A stretch of 64,000 nt of DNA from Eledone cirrhosa (GCA_964016885.1 OZ024745.1:55102300-55166299); one strand, 5' to 3'; shown: positions 12,058-25,547, counted from the stretch's first letter. The notes: a model not told the origin generated them from the sequence alone. Made by a program: numbers and translations.

Positions 12058-12215
12058 CTCTGCATTGCTTAGTGATTAGAACACTGGGCTTGCAATCGGG
12101 AGGTTGTGAGTTCAATTCTCGGGTAGGGTGACGTATTGTGTCCTTAAGCAAAACCCTCTATTTAACCTTGTTCCAGTTTGCTCAGCAGTAGATACGAGTT
12201 GCGTACCCGGAGTAA
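12058..12215 (+). mobile_element. tRNA-derived SINE (cephalopod type 1)
   Basis: The head has a box A-like 'cttagtgattagaac' and box B-like 'ggttgtgagttcaattc', the internal RNA polymerase III promoter of tRNA-derived SINEs. The body ('gtccttaagcaaaaccc', 'ctccagtttgctcag'-like) matches the copy at 17150. Octopus SINEs with tRNA heads of this kind are known; assignment to a named family is tentative. Confidence 0.7.
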
Positions 12216-15200
12216 TTATTGTCCTTGATTGAGTATTATCCTTCCGTTTACTGCTCCAGAAATCTGCCTATTTACATTTCTAGGCAGATTGTTTATTACT
12301 CTGGGTGTGTTTTTTCCAGGTTTGTTTATATATAACAGTAATATATTTTGTATTGTTTGTGAATGATATTTTATTCCAGTTATCCTGTCTAGAAATCTAA
12401 ATATTGATAAGAGTGTTGTCAGGTCATTTTACGTTTAATCTAGGAATGCATTTGTAAGGTTTCCTCTGAATTTATGTACTGTAAATCCGTCAATGTTTTA
12501 GCACCTTAATCTTTATTCGTCTTTATATAAATCTAATCTAAATGTGTTTCATATACTTTTACGTTTATCTTGTACATAATGACTGTTATTTCCACACACT
12601 GATTACGTGATAAACTTGTTCATCCTTTCACTAACCAGCCAAGTTGTACAGAAAAGGATTTTTCGAATGTATTATTATTTTGTTATTGACATCTTGAGTT
12701 TGATTTTCGACATTTAGACATTTGTGACGTCAAATTGTATGCTAATTGTACGAAGCTTTGTTCTCTAAGTCGATGGAATAGACAACATCTGATGGCCACT
12801 TGTTATCTTGTATCAGTATTGACAATTGTACAATTTAGTATGGGCAATTTCTTTGAGATTTGTCTCACTGAATTTAATTTGTTTACTCCCTGATGTAAAA
12901 TTTTGGTTTTCTCTATATCTGGTTTTGTGCATTTTCAGGGTTGTGTATAATCCAAATTGTGTATTCTGATTTGTTATATTGTAACACAATTTTCGTGATT
13001 TTCTCTTCATTGCATCCAATATGTCAAGGCGTGTTTTATTACATTAGTTCTAAATACAACATTGTTGTGAATTTGTTCCGTGCATTTGTATTTTGAATAT
13101 CGATAATTTGTTCCCTATACATTAACGATTTTTAATGAAATGTTCTCATGCCTGATTGGTGTTTGGTTTGTATGCGGTGTCCAATATGTTGAATCCTCCG
13201 TTCATTATCATTTTCATGAAATACTTCCTTTGATATTGTGTAGCAGAAATGTGTATTATGAAGAAATGTGTATTACTCGTTGTTCACATTGGTTTTGAGT
13301 GATTTACATCACATACGTTTCATTATATATTAATTTTGTGGAACAATTATTTCAAATACTGCTGATTTAGGAAACATTTTAATAAATATATAACCAAGCG
13401 TAGTACCAGGTTTTATTTTCTCAAAAATTCGTAAACATTTTGATTATATTACCCCATTAGTTTTTTTCAAATTTTTCCTTATTTCAATGTGCTTAATCCA
13501 TACATAATATCGATCAGGAATGCAGTGACAGGTGTTAACATCTGAAATCACTCCGACCTGCAAATGTGTAACATTTTCAGTCGATACTTAAAATAGCTTT
13601 ACGAAGTTTAGACTGGATCCTTTCACTTATTCCAGTTATTGTTTACACTGGTTGGTTTGTAAGGATGTTATATGAAGCTTTCACTATGGCTATCATTAAT
13701 TCATATATGCTAATACGTTTACTTTTTTGTATTTTCCAAGTCTCAACTTCGCTATTGCTTGCTTATGTTCACTCACATATCTAGACATTTATTCTGGTTA
13801 TTGTCTGCGTTAGTGCCCTGCTCTCTTATGTCTTGTATTTCTGTATTGATTATTTCCTTGCTAGTTTAATAGTTGGCCCCATTATTATATCATTTACATC
13901 GAGTATTTCTAAATTCCTAATTAGAAAATATTTCTTTATGTTTTGTATATGTGGTAGGTGATTGTATTCAGGGCTTCGTGTTTACGTCTAATAATTTGTC
14001 ATTCTAACTACTAATAATTTTACTAATAATAATTTTACTAATAATTTTACTAATAATTTTATAACTACACTTGGCAAAGTGCGTTTGATATCTTCGGTGT
14101 TATTTCCATTAGTTGGCATCACTGATCTTTACAAGTATCCTTTTACGGGTATATCCATTATTGTTGGATTGTTTTATCTCATGCATATAACCTTGGAAAC
14201 TTCCGCATTATGCAGTCAAGTATTCCTCCGGTTTAAGGTCTGGACAACCCATCAATATGCCAAATATACCATGCATGTTTTTAGAAACAGTAAACAAAAT
14301 CTATTAGTGGGAAGTATGATTATTTTAAAAACAAATCATTCATGATATAATCACAAGGCAAAGACATGATTTGCAAAGAGTGAAACAAATAATAAACAAG
14401 AGTTAAAATATGACCTATGCCAACAAAACAGAAATCAACTAAGAAAATAGCACGATATTAAGCAATGAATAAGAAAGAACAATGCACAATAGAGTAAAGG
14501 GAATCGATACACGCATAAAATATTTCAGAAATGAAACAAAGCAAGAAAAATGCCTGAAATACCGTATACATGAAATATTGGACACGAGCCAATATGCTAC
14601 ATGAAAGTGAAAGCATTTATTGAAGGAATGTTGAGAATTCTGATACAAAATCACAAAACGTGAAGCATTCAGAAAATAATGTTTGAAAAAAATTGAAGTT
14701 GCGCATTTCATAGAGGGAAGCAACGACTGCGAGTTTTTATCCAATAGGAAAATATGGGATAAGATCAAAATAAAGAAACTAAAACAGGTTCAGGACGTGT
14801 AAATTAATACAGAGGTAATCAACAGTAGTAGAGTCCACTGGAATCAGAACAACTAAAAGGTAAAATCCTCACAAAGAAAGAGTGAAAACAGATTGAAATG
14901 ATGTTTGGAGACAACACAACCAGCACTCTCGAACTGGAATGCAAACTGATCATCTTCAAGCAATTATGAGCTCTCAGTGAGAAGGTTTGATACCAGAAGA
15001 TGGTGGCAGAATGAATAAGTTTAATAAGATTCAGTTGAAACCAAACGTCAATATATAGAGATATGAAGGGCAAAATAATAAATATCACTGAAACCCCATC
15101 CAAGAAAGACATGAATTAATTCAACCAAGATTCAATGTAGCTGAAAGAGTACCAAAAGCACTAGAACTTACACTACACGAAAAACATACTGCATCAGTGA

Positions 15201-15480
15201 TGATACCATTGAGACTGTGATAGGAATACACCAAGATAAGACAACATCAAGAAGAAACTTGAATGTCGGCTACTGGTACAAAACACTGACATTCTATCGG
15301 ATGTATCTTATGGATCTCTATAGCAAATTCTCAAGGGAGATGCACATATACGAAGGTGTTTGACATTAGCACAAAAAACATTAATCCCGGAGTAGAAAGA
15401 CATACATTTGTGCTGAAAAACTAATAAACAAAAGCGTGATCTCAGAGGTGCGGTAACATAGGAACAATATGGGTACTCTC
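12216..15480. other. AT-rich stretch, possibly old LINE sequence
   Basis: No intact gene. A minisatellite-like run of 'actaataatttt' lies at 13999-14063. From about 14400 the plus strand could be the decayed upstream part of the LINE at 15481, but the translation is too broken to support it. The rest is unrecognised. Confidence 0.35.
13999..14063. repeat. Short tandem repeat, AT-rich
   Basis: Four to five copies of a 14-17 bp unit reading 'actaataatttt'. Confidence 0.8.
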
Positions 15481-16560
15481 TGGATGGATTACCGGTAAGA
15501 ATTTGATTCTGTACCACACCCTTGGAGGATAGAGGCTCTCCGACTTGCTAAAATCCCAGTCGCTATTTTCAAAGCCATAACGAATCTGTCTTTTTCTTGC
15601 GCTACTAAACTAAAGTTAAATAGGGATAAGGTTGATTCTATGTTCACTGATAAAATAGAATACCACAGGGGGTATTTCAATAAGAGAGTCTCTCTGTTTC
15701 AATGTATTCTGTCATTAAACCCCTTGTCCTTACTGCTAGGAAATGGGAAGGACACATAATTAGCTCACGGGACGTGAGGAATATAAACCTAATTCATATC
15801 TGTCTTGTGGAAGACGTGAAACTCTCCAGCAACCGCATTAAACGGAGGAAGAAAAACCGTAAGCTGAATGCAACGTTCTCGAAGTATATAGGAATGGAGT
15901 TTGGTTAGGATAAATTTTCATATATCATTGTAAAGCTAAAAGTCAATCGAGCAGCATTATTATCAATGGTCTAATTTTTTCACGGATATCTGACGTAGAC
16001 TGATACAGATATCTAGGAATAGATGAGAATATATCCTATGATGGTATTTGTAACAAGAAACGCGTACCCAGGGAATATTACACCCGACCTACAGAAATAA
16101 AATTATCTGAAACATCTGTGCACTATAAAACAGTCACTCACGATGTGCTTCCTGTGCCTGTACTAACACAAACATTCGGAATACTCGATTCAACGATGGA
16201 TGAAAATGAAACAGCACCGGAAATGTCCATAAAAACACTGATATATATACAGTATCTAAACTTAAACAGTGAGGCAAAGGTCTAAAATCAGTCCAGACAG
16301 CATTTGTGTCCCGCATCATATCCATCCAACACGTCTACGTACCACCAAGCGTAGGAGCCTATCCGTTGAACAAGACCTTCTACATCAGACAAATAATATC
16401 ATGAGAGTTGGGAAAGAGCTCCGTGAGAAATACTCCCTGCATGGTAGTAAAAAAAGCACACTCCCAGATATTTCCAAACAATACCGATGTGAATCCATGG
16501 ATGAAAAGCTGCATGCTTTTCTACAAATCGAAAAAAAAAACATGTTGCCCGGAGGCTTCT
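15481..16560 (+). pseudogene. Decayed non-LTR retrotransposon reverse transcriptase
   Basis: Three-frame translation gives ordered LINE reverse-transcriptase blocks interrupted by stops and frameshifts: WMDYR then EFDSVPHPW (15481-15525), LSLNPLSLLL (about 15705-15735), LVEDVKL (about 15800) in place of the catalytic FADD box, FSKYIGMEFG, YRYLGIDEN (about 16005), and VPVLTQTFGILD (about 16155). The order and spacing fit the palm-to-thumb half of a LINE polymerase. The catalytic Asp-Asp is changed and several stops are present, so it is dead. A last frame (16269-16562) with IMRVGKELREKY is probably the C-terminal part. Confidence 0.72.
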
Positions 16561-16890
16561 AACTAAGAGTAATATATATATAAGCAAATTAGTCTATCTT
16601 GGACGAACAGCCGCTATATTGGATCTTTCTTTAAAGGACAGGATTTTGCACTCAAAGAACAGGAAATCAAAACAAAATATCTAATTCACAAATGATATGG
16701 CGATACAGGCAAAACACGTAGATGTGACACGTATACATACACACACACATATGCAGACATAAATACATACTTACGGAGCTGACAATGTCGAAATTCCAAT
16801 GAAAGAGACTTGTGTCTATGTTAGAAACCGTCTCTCTCTCTCTCTCGCTCTCTATTGGTAAACATAGTTAATGGAATATGATTTCTTATA

Positions 16891-17085
16891 TAGGCGCTAG
16901 GCCAGCAATTTGGGGGGAGGAGAAAGTTGATTAAATAGACTCCAGTGCGTGACTGGTACTTTACTTTATCGACCCCATAATGATGAAATGCAAAGTTAAC
17001 CTCGGCGGGATTTGAACTCAGATCATAAAGGGCCGTAACTCTATGCTGCAAAGCATGGCGTCCGACCCGCTACCGATACTGCCAA
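16891..17085 (-). mobile_element. Cephalopod SINE, minus strand
   Basis: Reading the minus strand: a tRNA-like head ('ggcagtatcggtagcgggtcgg', box B 'gagttcaaatcccgcc'), then the conserved central block containing 'ggggtcgataaagtaaagt' and a tail ending near 'ggcctagcgcc'. This central block recurs in several SINEs of this window and matches what I recall as the Ceph domain shared by cephalopod SINEs. Confidence 0.8.
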
Positions 17086-17110
17086 TATAGTGTACAATAT
17101 AATGGAAGAA

Positions 17111-17148
17111 TATACATACATATATGTGTGTGTGTGTGTGTGTGTGTG
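17111..17148. repeat. (TG)n microsatellite
   Basis: Tract of TG repeat directly preceding the next SINE. Confidence 0.9.
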
Positions 17149-17149
17149 A

Positions 17150-17478
17150 AGACGCATGACTTAGTGGTTAGAGCATTGGGCTTCTAATCGGGAGGTTGTG
17201 AGTGTTATTCTCGGACCGGGTGTTATGTTTTGTCCTTGAGCAATACACTTTATTTCACGATGCTCCAGTTTACTCAGTTGTAGAAATAAGTTGCCGCATC
17301 ACTTATGGAATTCTCCTTTCCTTGGACAAGTGCCGTGGAAAGAGGAAGCTGGTATGGATTGACGACTGCTGATCTTCCACACACATCATTTCCCGGATGT
17401 GTGCCACGGAGGAGAACTATCTAGGCGCAAATCCCATGGTAATTTGTGGCCGAAGAGGGTCATTAACTTGCCTTTCCT
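17150..17478 (+). mobile_element. tRNA-derived SINE (cephalopod type 1), longer copy
   Basis: Box A 'cttagtggttagagc' and box B-like 'ggttgtgagtgttattc' are followed by the same body as the copy at 12058 ('tttgtccttgagcaatac', 'ctccagtttactcagttg') and a 3' half with 'ttccttggacaagtgccg'. It runs into the CA/TA microsatellite at about 17500. Confidence 0.72.
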
Positions 17479-17495
17479 ATATATCCTATATATAT

Positions 17496-17781
<286 letters not shown>

Positions 17782-17802
17782 TATATATATATATATATAT
17801 AT

Positions 17803-19106
17803 GAGAGGGGGGGGGGGTATGTTTACCTATTTACTTTGATGTCCCGACTGTTTCGCTGAGTAACATCAGTTTTACAGCACTACGAGACGTTTATATATAT
17901 AGTTGCTAACTGCTAGATTGCTTATCCGTAACAGTTGTATTTGGTCGTCTCGTCGATAAACAAACGTAACTAAGTACAAAACTCTACGTGAAGCCTATAT
18001 ATATAGTATTACGATTGCTATAAAAACGACGGTGTTTCTATATATGGATAACGTTAAAACAGATGTTATATAATTTTATATATTGAATATACTATTGTGT
18101 AACATTTGTTTTGCCATTGTTCTTTCTATACAATATCAAACGTTAAAATAATTCATGTTATAATTGTAATACATTGTGTCACTTTTCAGCTCGAAATCTT
18201 GCTTACATAAGTATATGTTGCGTATGGTGTAAAATAGTTTTATTTATTCTGTTTGTTAAATCTATGACTATTTAATTTCCACGGGAGATCGATGTGTCGT
18301 GTTGGAATAGAATTTAATGTATACTATTTTTAAAGAGTGACTTTTATCTGTTTAATGTTTATTTATGATGTTAAATATACGGAATATACCATATATATTT
18401 ATGAGTTTAATTAAATCAATTTCCAATTTAAGTTGGTACTAAATTTTCAGGAGATTTCTAATTTGAAGCCTCTCCACCCCCATACATAAATATTTGTTTT
18501 CTTTGTCTTGTAGGTAGCCTGTGTAGCCTGTGTTTTCTATTTCACCCTTCTCATTCTGAAAGTTTTTCATTGACAAGATGTTAAAATTGAGGTTTTTAAT
18601 CCTCAAGCCTACCCTCCAAGACATGTATAGTCATACATCACATAGCCCTATCCAATATGCATGATCAATCCAAACACAATATAGATCCCATGAGCTAAAC
18701 GCATCCTTGCTGCAATACATATGAATATCTCATCAGAAATACATTAAAAATAAACCCAACACATTCCATTCTATGAGAATATGCTTATCACAATAAATTA
18801 TACAATCTTGAAACCGGGCATTGTCTTCAACAAAAGACTCCACTGTGCTAGTAGCGGGTAAGTAAGTTTAACAGCCACATTTGATATGAGATTTCAAATG
18901 TATACACTTCATAATTATATGGTTTACAATAAACATTTTAGTACCACACTAACTGGGATGTATGAACTACAACAATGAGTTTAAATACAATACAATACTC
19001 ATGTACATGACAGTCGTTTGCACATTTGTTATACCTAGAAAACACAACATTAATGATTAGTCATGTATTCACGAGAATAATTATTCATGAAATTAGTTAT
19101 CTTTAA
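17803..19106. other. AT-rich stretch, nothing recognised
   Basis: No coding or RNA feature found. A run of ten or more G lies near 17808. Short frames have no recognisable family. Confidence 0.45.
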
Positions 19107-19287
19107 CTAGCAGAAGTGCCCGGCGTTGCTCGGAGTTTAATTGCTTTAAAGTACTTTTAATGATTCCACTCAATTATGAATATTGAGGCATTGAAAGTAA
19201 ATACGGGTAAGTTTGAAAATATACAACAATAGCATCTTCTCACCATATGTCAGACCGGCAAGACTGCAGTGGTGCTGAATAGAGGAG

Positions 19288-19491
19288 TCACAACACCTCT
19301 ATGTAGACCACATTATTTGTTCTGCCTTTGGGCGCAAGTATGAATAAGTTCTGCTTGCATCCCACTCTTGAGCATGCAACGTATAATTGGCCGTTTGGAT
19401 GGCATGACCGTAGATTCAAAGAATGTGTTTGGTAGCGAAAATTTTCAAATGAACATTGAATTAGTTTAAAGTATGTACTATATTGTAGCAA
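19288..19491 (-). pseudogene. Helitron helicase, C-terminal fragment
   Basis: The 67-codon frame contains HPNGQLYVACSRVG, the final superfamily-1 helicase motif of Pif1-like Helitron helicases (xGQLYVAxSRV), followed by NLFILAPKGRTNNVVYIEVL and a stop, the usual C-terminal end of RepHel proteins. The normal protein has well over 1,000 residues; everything before this is deleted. It lies about 180 bp before the element's 3' end, where expected. Confidence 0.75.
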
Positions 19492-20064
19492 GACCGAACA
19501 CGTAAATATTTATGCAGGTAATGGAGCATGAAAGGCGGAGTAGCCAACACTTTCAATTGAACGGTGAGTAAGTGGAAAGTGAGTACAAAGTAAGATCTAT
19601 GAAGAATGCACGTCAAATAATAGGTCAAACCTGTAAGCCAAACCTATCTGAGTTATAGCACAAAAGAGCGTAAACAGGGGCGTTCTTTTGGAGCAGACTG
19701 GAAAATAAATCATCGAAATCGGACGTTCGTGAAAAAAGTTTTCTCATTAATTTTTTGTCTCATATTGAGAAAAACAAAGAAAGAAAATTACAAAAGGGAC
19801 AACAATAAAATATAATGTCTTTGTTGAAAATCATGTAAATAAAAGCTTAAACGTTGTTATTGTTACGTTTGTTGTTTTATAAATTCATCTGTTGCTTTTG
19901 AATATTTGTTATTTAATGTAAAATGTAAGTGTGTAAAAATGTAACGTTGAGAGAGCAGTATGTATTTACTGCTATCGGCTTTTTAAATGTTGATATTTGA
20001 TGTATGACGAACGAAGAGGGGGGAATAGAGAAGTTTTGTCGTTGTTCTAAACTGTAATGGAGAC

Positions 20065-20410
20065 GGAGGCAGTAACATTTTAAAGAGTGTTGCAGAGGAG
20101 ATTGAGGGTAATGAGAGGAATGAAGCGTGTAAGAGAGAGGGTTATCAAAGTTTGTGTCGCGTTCCTTCGGAACGGAGGCAGTAACCTTTTAAAAAGAGTT
20201 GCGGAGGAGATTGAGGGTAGTGAGAGGAATGAAGAGTGTAAGAGAGAGGGTTATCAAAGTTTGTGTCGCGTTCCTTCAAAAGAAGTTTTGTCGTTGTTCT
20301 AAACTGTAACGGTGATAGGTTAGTAGACGGAGGCAGTAACCTTTCAAAGAGAGTTGCCGAGGAGATTGAGGGTAGTGAGAGGAATGAAGCGTGTAAGAGA
20401 GAGGGTTACA
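20065..20410. repeat. Minisatellite inside the Helitron
   Basis: Three units starting with 'ggaggcagtaac' at 20065, 20174 and about 20329 share 'gaggagattgagggta.tgagagg' and 'gtaagagagagggtta'. Spacing is about 109 then 155 bp, because an extra segment ('gaagttttgtcgttgttct') lies between units 2 and 3; that segment also occurs before unit 1. Internal minisatellites are common in non-autonomous Helitrons. Confidence 0.8.
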
Positions 20411-20604
20411 GCATGTATTTAGTTTTATCGATTTTATTTCATAGAAGCAGGAAATATTTGGCAAAAATAATTACGCGTTGACCTGCCCCGGTAAATTTGG
20501 AGCACATTGGAAAAAACATCATCAAAATCGGTAGCGAAATGTGGAAATGCATAAAAATCATACACACACACAGACAGACATCTACCGTTTTATATATAGA
20601 GAGA

Positions 20605-21002
20605 TTATTAATATACATTCTTACATTGTGTATTATTAATTTCATTGAATATTAATGAGAACATTTAGGAATAGATCGTATATACTAGTTACAAATTAAT
20701 AGAATACTTTATAATACAAATCGTTCCTGATCGACTAAAATGACAAACCGTTTGATTACAAATGATTTGAAAGAGGCACATGAACATTACCGTAATGTAT
20801 GTCTAAACGTATAAACTAACAGTAATCTTTAATACCATCCATGGACAAAAACGGACACAAATCACCGGTAAACATATAAATCTGCAGCGATCGATGTAGT
20901 AAAAGCAATGATCAAGAGCTCACCAAAATGTTATAGGTCATTAAACAATAAATGTAATAATTGTTTATACATTTGGCACAAGGACAGTAATTATCACAGT
21001 AT
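20605..21002. other. Unrecognised AT-rich stretch
   Basis: Nothing recognised between the Helitron and the following SINE. Confidence 0.4.
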
Positions 21003-21143
21003 ATTACTGGTACTTTATTTTATCGACCCCGTAAGGATGAAAGGCAAAGTTAACCTCGGCGAGATTTGAACTCAGACCATAAAGGGACGTAACTCTTTGC
21101 TGCAAAGCATGGCGTCCGACCCTCTACCAATACTTCCAATCCA
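21003..21143 (-). mobile_element. Cephalopod SINE, 3'-truncated
   Basis: Minus strand: tRNA-like head ('ggattggaagtattggtagagg', box B 'gagttcaaatctcgcc') and the central block with 'ggggtcgataaaataaagta'. The distal tail present in the 16891 copy is missing. Confidence 0.8.
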
Positions 21144-24100
21144 AGGGCATATGTACTTTTAAACATATCTGGTGTGTGCAATAATAGCCTGCTTATATCA
21201 GATAAATATTTAAGGATATTGGGACTACATACTTCTTCACATACACAATATATATCCAATTGTAAATATTGTTTCCATTGAATTCCCTAGCAAGCAGTTT
21301 ATATATAGACAGTTGAAATATGATAGCATACGTTTTAAACAATTCCATATAGTATTGTTTGCCAAAGTGATTCAAAAGTGTACAACCTAAAACTGAACGC
21401 TGTTTATGTATTCAATAAAATCGTAAATTTACCTCTCGATCAACATCGGTCACCAGCCAAAGGCAATATCAATATTTATAAGAGAATAAGTGAAGTTCGT
21501 GCCACGTAAAAAAAAAAATCCAAGTAGCAATAAAATCAAGTCACGGGCACGGAAACAAGGGTTCAGTTTTTGGCACCGCGTTTGACATTAATTCTTATGA
21601 GCTTCAGGCAATTGTACATTTCTATTCAATAAATGTTAACCTTAAATTATTAATTAATGCCATTGACTTCATTTCAGATATAATTTAGTTTTCGTTTCAA
21701 GCAGAATGAAACATTTAAGTGGGGTAAAAGAAGCTAATAATATGTTTTTATTATACTTACAAATTTATTGTTATTTACATTTTTTACATTCTTATTTATT
21801 ATATACGCTTTCCTTGTAATGTTTAGTTGTTAAAGTAACAGCCGATTGAAAACCAAATGTATGAAATCAAACAGACTTGCTTTATTTTAAGTTGTACATT
21901 ACATATATTATAAAGTTTGGCTATTATACAGAAATCCGCCTTTCTCACATATAGAGTGAGGAGGTAATTGTATAAAAGCAATGCAAACTTCAGAAGGAGT
22001 GGTAACTCAAAGGATGAGTTGGCATTATGTGAGATGGCTTCTAGCAAAAGGTTGTACACATTTAAATCTGGAATACAACTAATTAACAAACATATACATG
22101 CTTTGCCCATGTTTCACTTTAACTTTCCACCTGTCTCTTCCAGAGCCAAGTAGCCTGTGGGATATAGATGAAGAAATAGCATAGCATAATATATGTCTGT
22201 GTGTGTGAATGTGTGTGTGTATATATACATCTACATATGTATACAAACACACACACATCATATATATATATATATATACTTACTTAAAATTTAATGATAT
22301 CTTTATATGCAAGCGAAATGTGAAATAAAATGATAACAATGTAGGAGGCTTTCGTCAGTGAGGAAGAGCGAGAGTAAGAAAAATGTTAATACATATATAT
22401 ACGTATAATGTGTGTGTTTGTGTGTGTATTTGTGTGTTTGTGCGCGCGCGTATGTGCGCGTGCATGTGCGCCTAAATTTAGAAGTAGATAGATGTACAGA
22501 AACGTTTATATGCATCACATCACATTCATAATTTTAACATTCGTGTATACAGTAAATAATTTTTTATACAGTTAAAAATGTATTATTTAGAAATAATATT
22601 TTGTTGCCATTCCTTTTTACAGGTATATAAATACATATATGTACGCCGGCCGTTTGCACCCCTTCTACACTCAGCTATTCCTAGACCGTCACAGAATGTA
22701 TCAAAGAAACTGTTTCACCCACGACCTCGGCTAACGCTACAGTATGAGGCGCTCCATGAAAATCTTCATGACACCTGAATATATCTGGTCTGCCCCAGTC
22801 CAGTCATAGGCACCACAAGTCTAAATGAACAACGTTCGCTTTTATGCACATCGAGGACTATAAACTTAAGGTCGATAAAGATCCTCAGTACTTCAAAATC
22901 CATACCTTTCCTAAACAGTACTTTCAACGCTTCTCTCCTTCCAGAGAGAACATGAGTTTTTTAGATATTTATTTTGTTCAATATGGAGGCAAGTTCATGT
23001 GTGTCGGAAATCCTAATCTTGCTGACCGCGATCATATCTATAGCTAATGACCTGAACTTAGTTCGCAAGCAATCCAGGTTCCAGAACGAAGCAACGTATA
23101 ATCTTTCAACGTACTTTTAACATTGTAAGCTGGCTGGAAAGCGTTAAGATCAAAGCTAAGAAAAGAAAATGAATGAGGATTCCTTTAGGAACACATTTAA
23201 ACACTTAACGGTGGCTTATTTTATTAAGGGTTCACAAGACATAGAGCAAGTTCTCCCTAATAGTTTCATGTTTAGAGAGAACTGCACACCATCAGAAGTG
23301 TTTATAGTACCATACAATGTTGGTGCTAAAGATGTTCCCCGCGCCTTCAATATTTTCAGTTGATATATGACGCAGATCAGTTCGACATTGGCCCTTCACA
23401 CTAACATAAATTCTGGTATCTGTGTCGTTGATTGTTGTAGTTGCATATGTTTGTTCTTTTAGATAATTTGTAGTGTTGTTATTGTTGGGGTGGGTGGAGG
23501 AGCTGTTTGTGATGGTGAATATGATATAGGTAGCATTGATGTCTCTTGCCATAGGTGTGTCATTTGTGTTTTATGGAGTATGAGTGATCTAACACGATGT
23601 TTGGATTTCTTCATCATCGTTATACCTGATGAGTACATATTGTTGTCTGCAGGATCAGTCTTAGATATAGTTGGAAGTGTGTTCGTGTTTGTGTGTCGAT
23701 GTGTGTGTGTGTGTTTGTTTGAAGGAGCGAAAGCGGTAAAGTCGGTTTGAGAGAACCCATTGTGGCCTCAATCATGTTCCCCCCTGCTGGCACTCCTTTC
23801 GTTGACGCTGGTGGTGTGATGGTGGGATGGTGTTCATAGTAGTTGTGGTGGTGGTGGTGTTAGTTGTGTTGCCTTTGGTGTTGTGGTTGAAGCCTAACGT
23901 TTTGACTTTAGTTTCGCTGCTGATGAAGGGATGGGGAGGCTTGTTTTTCTTTTTTACACGTTTGGTGGTCTTGTTGTGGCCCTTATGACTGCAGCAATGG
24001 GGTTTGTCCTTACATGCTCTCGTCTTTTGACGGTAAAACAACTCTCAGTTGGCCGCTATCACTACTCAGATTTTTGCCTTCTACAATGGCATTAGATTCA

Positions 24101-24663
24101 CACCACTCAAAAGGTAAATTAGTTCGGCGGATCTCTCCCGCTCCTCCGATTTATGTAGAAATGTATCTCTAAACTGACATCAAACCAGCTTTCACTCCAG
24201 AATGTGTTTATATCAAGGAGGTTTTCGCTAACCTTCTGACCAACGCAAGACAAGATATCCCAGATGTCAAACACTGTCGGGGTTCCTTAATGCGTACCTT
24301 AACTAATTTTCCCAAATATCACAGTAACAATGTATATCGTTTGTATTACAACACTCCACATAAGGTTTTATTCTAAAGGCTTCATCGTTTAAGAGATCCG
24401 AAATGCTCCAAAACATTTTGACCCTTTTGGCATGGTTTTTTTCAGAGCCGTTTCCAAGCGGGTTTGTGTTCCTAGTTTGTTTTTTATTTTTTATTTTAGC
24501 AATTTCTATAAGTTAGTTTCTACTGTGTAGTTGCCAACACGTCTTTCGGAACGCTAACATTGTCTCAGTCTTCTGTATTGTGTTCAATTTGGCTGCTTGC
24601 GTTAAATATGTGTCATTTTGATAAGTTCATTATTTTTGGCAGTCGGAGCTGAGAACATGTTTT

Positions 24664-24742
24664 TAAGCAAAAACAATGTTTCCAAATAATGTGAAACGAA
24701 ATCACAAACTTATGGAGCAAAATCTGGTTGCGAAGATGTTGT
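24664..24742. repeat. Direct repeat, copy A
   Basis: About 80 bp containing 'caatgtttccaaataatgtg' and 'aaatctggttgc' recurs with few changes at 25150-25232. It looks like two copies of one interspersed repeat. Confidence 0.75.
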
Positions 24743-25149
24743 TGGTGTTGTGTTTGTTACTGTTCGTGTTTTTATTGCTGTCATTATTAACGTTTGTGTT
24801 GTCGTTGCTGCTCTTGCCATTGTTCTTTTAATGTTCTCTTATTTATGTTGTTCATGTGCTTGTAGTAGTAGTATTATCATTGCCACTTAATCCTATGCTC
24901 GGAAGTATTTTTCGTATACCTTCTTTGGCTCTCGCCCTATGCCGTTGTCGAAGGCGTGTCCTGTAAATGTTTGATTATTGCATTCTATGGACGTCCCACT
25001 GTTGCATTCTGCGGACGTCATCGGTTCATCCACCATATTTTTATTTTAAAAAGATCTGGTTGAAATCTAATTTAAACATTAAAGGATACAGAGAAAATAA
25101 AACAGACCAATTAAAGTGTATCTCATTATAATTGGCAACAAAATAGTAT

Positions 25150-25232
25150 AAGCTTTAACAAAAATATTGTTTCCAAATAATGTGAAACGAAATCACAAAT
25201 TTACGGGAGAAAAATCTGGTTGCAAAAAAATA
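25150..25232. repeat. Direct repeat, copy B
   Basis: Second copy of the repeat at 24664-24742; it shares the stretch from 'gtttccaaataatgtgaaac' to 'aaaatctggttgc'. Confidence 0.75.
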
Positions 25233-25547
25233 GATGAGACATTATTAGAAGCAGTAGCACAGAAAGAGTGCCTATTAAAACAAAGAAAACTATAAAAGAT
25301 ATGATGGAAAATGGAAAACAAGAAACATTCAGACGAAAGACGTTGCATGGCCAGTTTCAGTGAAGCTCTAAAAATATAAAATCGTGTGAGTTAGGGAAAT
25401 GTTATGAAAAGAAAATGTGAAAAGAGAAAATAGAAGCTTACTGTTAGCATCTAATAAATAAACTCAAAATATCAACGCTTGATATGGAGTCCTAAGTAAC
25501 CAGCGATAAGAATCCCATTTGATAATAAGGATAATGGTTTCTGATTT

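Larger units (their letters stand above)
19107..20604 (-). mobile_element. Short Helitron with both termini
   Basis: On the minus strand the element starts with TC (20604, in 'TCTCTCTATATATAAAACGG') and ends with CTAG (19107-19110), preceded by a hairpin-forming 'CCGAGCAACGCCGGG' and 'CACTTCTG'. It is flanked by A on the 5' side and T on the 3' side, the host dinucleotide used by Helitrons, and has no target duplication. Only the last part of the helicase is kept (19288-19491), so it is an internally deleted, non-autonomous copy about 1.5 kb long. Confidence 0.75.
21144..25544. other. Long stretch, no recognised gene
   Basis: Contents: short TA and TG tracts (22195-22280, 22410-22445), a minus-strand Thr/Asn-rich frame (23772-24041) over a 'gtggtggtggtg' triplet run, a direct repeat pair (24664 and 25150), and several frames under 90 codons that I cannot match. 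The segment 23760-24470 is less AT-rich and could hold an old retroelement, but I recognise no motif. Confidence 0.4.

Noticed and set aside
12058..12130. Functional tRNA gene
   Set aside because: Box A and B are present, but the cloverleaf is not maintained and the segment continues into a SINE body shared with 17150; the same holds for the other SINE heads.
22320..22380. Minus-strand CTGACGA motif
   Set aside because: Fits CUGANGA but no GAAA with a stem follows within a reasonable distance.
23621..23665. CTGATGAG followed by 'acatattgttgtctgcagg', similar to the ribozyme at 39837
   Set aside because: No GAAA box and no stem II; probably a chance or heavily decayed match.
23772..24041. 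89-codon minus-strand frame with C-x-H spacing resembling a zinc knuckle
   Set aside because: The Cys/His spacing does not match CCHC, and half the frame is a Thr-rich run from a triplet repeat.
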